From RFPW01 sp040401595 (GTDB lineage: Bacteria; Pseudomonadota; Gammaproteobacteria; Burkholderiales; Burkholderiaceae_E), in contig JBBAOE010000015.1 of NCBI GenBank assembly GCA_040401595.1, positions 1 to 64,000 of the forward strand: a stretch of DNA of 64,000 nt. Reading direction: 5' to 3'. Positions 61,753-64,000 of this stretch are shown here, piece after piece; the stretch's first letter is position 1; the number at the start of each line of letters is the position of its first letter. The notes under the pieces were generated by a model. It searched no databases and was not told the DNA's origin. It saw only the letters and a list, made by a program, of their open reading frames with translations. Both the position numbers and the translations under genes were made by a program.

Positions 61753-62688
61753 ATGACTGCTCTTGTCATTGCAGAACACAACAACCTGAGCCTGCGGGCC
61801 GCGACCTACAATGCAATCGCTTGCGCGCTGGCTTGCGCTGGCGAGGTCCATGTGCTGATCTCCGGATCCCAGTGTCAGGTCGCTGCTGCCGCTGCTGCCG
61901 CGATTCCGGGCGTGGCCAAGGTCCTGGTTGCCGACGCGCCTCACCTTGCCGAGCAACTCGCCGAGAACGGCGCAGCTCAGGCGGTTGCCGCAGCGCAAGT
62001 GGCGACCTATTCGCACATTGTTGCGCCCGCGACGGCCTTTGGTAAAAACGTGGCGCCCAGGGTGGCGGCCTTGTTGGGGGTTTCGCAGATTTCCGATGTC
62101 TCGCGCGTGGTCTCGCCCGACACCTTCGAACGACCCATCTATGCGGGAAATGCGATCGCGACCGTGCAATCCATCGACCCGATCAAGGTCATGACGGCGC
62201 GCACAACGGCCTTCGATCCCGTTTCGGCGACTGGGGGCAGTGCCATCCTGGAGGCTGTGGCTGCTGTGGCCGACTCCGGGCGGGCCCGTTTTGTCGGTCG
62301 TGAAGTGGCCAAGAATGATCGTCCTGAACTGGCAGCGGCCAAGACCGTGGTGTCAGGCGGGCGGGGCATGGGTTCGGCCGAGAACTTCCATTTGCTCGAA
62401 CCATTGGCAGATCGTCTGGGTGCTGCCATGGGCGCCTCTCGTGCAGCGGTTGACGCCGGTTATGCCCCCAATGACTGGCAGGTCGGCCAGACGGGCAAGA
62501 TCGTTGCGCCACAACTCTACGTGGCAATCGGTATTTCCGGTGCTATCCAGCATCTTGCCGGCATGAAGGACAGCAAAGTGATTGTGGCAATCAACAAGGA
62601 TGCCGAAGCCCCGATCTTTGGCGTTGCCGACTACGGGCTGGTAGGCGATCTGTTCGAAGCGGTACCCGAACTCGCTGCCAAGCTCTGA
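61753..62688 (+). CDS. etfA: Electron transfer flavoprotein alpha subunit
   Basis: 311 residues. The FAD-binding C-terminal domain has VSGGRGMGSAENF, VGQTGKIVAPQLYVAIGISG, AIQHLAGMKDSKVIVAINKD and APIFGVADYGLVGDLF. Forms a heterodimer with EtfB. Follows etfB by 74 bases, in which a short inverted repeat spans the etfB stop. Confidence 0.96.
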   Translation: MTALVIAEHNNLSLRAATYNAIACALACAGEVHVLISGSQCQVAAAAAAAIPGVAKVLVADAPHLAEQLAENGAAQAVAAAQVATYSHIVAPATAFGKNVAPRVAALLGVSQISDVSRVVSPDTFERPIYAGNAIATVQSIDPIKVMTARTTAFDPVSATGGSAILEAVAAVADSGRARFVGREVAKNDRPELAAAKTVVSGGRGMGSAENFHLLEPLADRLGAAMGASRAAVDAGYAPNDWQVGQTGKIVAPQLYVAIGISGAIQHLAGMKDSKVIVAINKDAEAPIFGVADYGLVGDLFEAVPELAAKL

Positions 62689-62722
62689 GTGATCACGAAC
62701 CCGTCCGTTTGAGGAATCCGCC

Positions 62723-64000
62723 ATGGCTTATACCGCCCCGCTTGCCGACATGCTCTTTGTCCTGCGCGAACTCGCAGGTCTGGAGGCAATTCAGGCGCTT
62801 CCTGGGTTTGAGGAGGCCAGTACCGATACGGTGACGGCTGTCCTTCAGGAGGCGGCCCGGTTTCATCAGGAAGTGGTTGCGCCGCTGAATTGGACGGGAG
62901 ACATCGAGCCTGCCCACTGCCGTGATGGCATCGTGACGACCACACCCGGATTTGTCGCCGCGTTCAAGGCCTTTGGCGCAGCCGGTTGGCAGGGGGTTCA
63001 GCACCCGCAAGTCTTCGGCGGCATGGGGCTGCCCAAGCTGGTGGCAACGCCCTGTTCCGAGATGCTTAATTCGGCCAATCTCGCGTTCGCCCTGTGCCCG
63101 CTGTTGACCGATGGCGCGATCGAGGCATTCATGACGGCGGGCACTGCCGATTTGCAGCAGCGCTGGGTGCCCCACCTCATCAGCGGCCAGTGGACTGGCA
63201 CCATGAACCTGACCGAGCCGCAGGCGGGCAGTGACCTGTCGATGGTCCGCACGCGTGCAGAGCCTCAGGCAGACGGAACGTATCGCCTCTTCGGACAGAA
63301 GATCTACATCACCTTCGGTGAGCACGATCTGGCCGAGAACATCGTTCATCTCGTGTTGGCCCGGGTTGCGGGTGCTCCTGAGGGTGTGAAGGGGCTGTCG
63401 CTCTTTGTCGTACCCAAGGTCCTGGTCCATGAAGACGGGACCCTGGGTGCCCGCAACGACGTCTGGTGCGCATCGGTCGAGCACAAGCTGGGCATCAAGG
63501 CGAGCCCGACAGCGGTCTTGCTCTACGGCGATGGTCAGCATCCGGTCGCAGCGCCCGGGGGCGGTGCGGCCGCACCCGGCGCGATCGGCTGGCTGGTTGG
63601 CGAAGAGAACCGTGGGCTTGAGACCATGTTCATCATGATGAACGCCGCTCGATTTGCGGTGGGCATGCAAGGTGTCGCCATCGCCGAGCGGTCTTATCAG
63701 AAGGCAGTCGGGTACGCACGTGATCGCGTGCAGAGCCGTGCCGTCGAGGGTTCTGCGGGTCCGGTCGCGATTGTTCACCACCCGGATGTTCGGCGCATGC
63801 TGATGACGATGCGGGCGCTGACTGAGGGTGCGCGTGCGCTTGGGTATGTGGCTGCTGCAGCCTTTGACCAGGCGCATGCGGATCCTGACCCGATCGCGGC
63901 AGCCGAGGCCCGCACGTTCTACGAATTCCTGGTCCCGATCGTGAAAGGATTTTCAACGGAAATGTCCCTGGAGGTGACTTCCTTGGGGGTCCAGATTCAT
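62723..64000 (+). CDS. Acyl-CoA dehydrogenase, N-terminal part (cut by right edge)
   Basis: 426 codons open to the last base. Family segments: MNLTEPQAGSDLSMVRTRAE, KIYITFGEHDLAENIVHLVL, GLSLFVVPK, EENRGLETMFIMMNAARFAV and QGVAIAERSYQKAVGYARDR. The extended N-terminus and central VWCASVEHKLGIKASPTAVL fit the ~600-residue acyl-CoA dehydrogenases rather than the ~400-residue core enzymes, so perhaps 170 residues are missing. Oxidises acyl-CoA and passes electrons to the EtfAB encoded just upstream. ATG at 62723, 34 bases after etfA. Confidence 0.93.
   Translation, partial: MAYTAPLADMLFVLRELAGLEAIQALPGFEEASTDTVTAVLQEAARFHQEVVAPLNWTGDIEPAHCRDGIVTTTPGFVAAFKAFGAAGWQGVQHPQVFGGMGLPKLVATPCSEMLNSANLAFALCPLLTDGAIEAFMTAGTADLQQRWVPHLISGQWTGTMNLTEPQAGSDLSMVRTRAEPQADGTYRLFGQKIYITFGEHDLAENIVHLVLARVAGAPEGVKGLSLFVVPKVLVHEDGTLGARNDVWCASVEHKLGIKASPTAVLLYGDGQHPVAAPGGGAAAPGAIGWLVGEENRGLETMFIMMNAARFAVGMQGVAIAERSYQKAVGYARDRVQSRAVEGSAGPVAIVHHPDVRRMLMTMRALTEGARALGYVAAAAFDQAHADPDPIAAAEARTFYEFLVPIVKGFSTEMSLEVTSLGVQIH

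Overview
The window looks like draft sequence from a motile betaproteobacterium, probably Burkholderiales. The evidence is gene content and order: ridA-recG-oxyR-like synteny, cysM facing mltB, an etfB-etfA-acyl-CoA dehydrogenase block, and a polar-type sigma54 two-component pair beside a large flagellar cluster. This placement is an inference from synteny; no rRNA or other marker is present. Two runs of exactly 100 N (3414-3513, 6342-6441) lie inside tandem-repeat coding sequence and look like scaffold placeholders.

Region 1 (1-9705, minus strand). A cytoplasmic sensor kinase, a retropepsin-like aspartic protease homologue and a sigma54-type response regulator lie in that order in one transcriptional direction. 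They are followed by the 5' part of a giant gene (1979 codons open, running off the left edge) that encodes a protein of tandem Ig-like repeats.

Region 2 (9840-40809, plus strand). This is a nearly uninterrupted flagellar cluster: fliF, a 94-residue unknown in the usual place of fliG, fliHIJKLMNOPQR, a secreted unknown, an alpha-carbonic anhydrase, flgBCDEFGHIJKL, motAB, three envelope proteins of unknown role and flhB. A good sigma54 -24/-12 element sits just ahead of flgB, which fits the sigma54 activator upstream. fliE, fliG, flhA, flagellin, fliD, flgA, flgM, flgN and chemotaxis genes are not in the window.

Region 3 (40898-47822, minus strand). A cell-envelope group (RodZ-like HTH membrane protein, L,D-transpeptidase family protein, TPR/NTF2-like partner) is preceded by uup, an arginase-family gene and a DUF378 membrane protein.

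Region 4 (48083-64000). rhlE, an alpha/beta hydrolase (minus), ridA, recG, an RTX calcium-binding-repeat protein with two unusual helix-turn-helix-like inserts, oxyR with a low-complexity insert, cysM, mltB (minus, overlapping cysM tail to tail), a histone-deacetylase-family amidohydrolase, an enoyl-CoA hydratase, etfB, etfA and the first 426 codons of an acyl-CoA dehydrogenase cut by the right edge. The last genes form a likely fatty-acid/acyl-CoA oxidation unit.

The observations most worth following are: the protease gene between kinase and regulator beside the giant Ig-repeat protein; the loss of fliG from its normal place, with a small FliF-tail-like protein there and an elongated FliF cytoplasmic region; a FliM without a recognisable CheY-binding peptide; the carbonic anhydrase inside the flagellar cluster; and the HTH-like modules embedded in the RTX protein. 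No intergenic stretch exceeds about 260 bases. I found no tRNA, rRNA, CRISPR array or insertion sequence.
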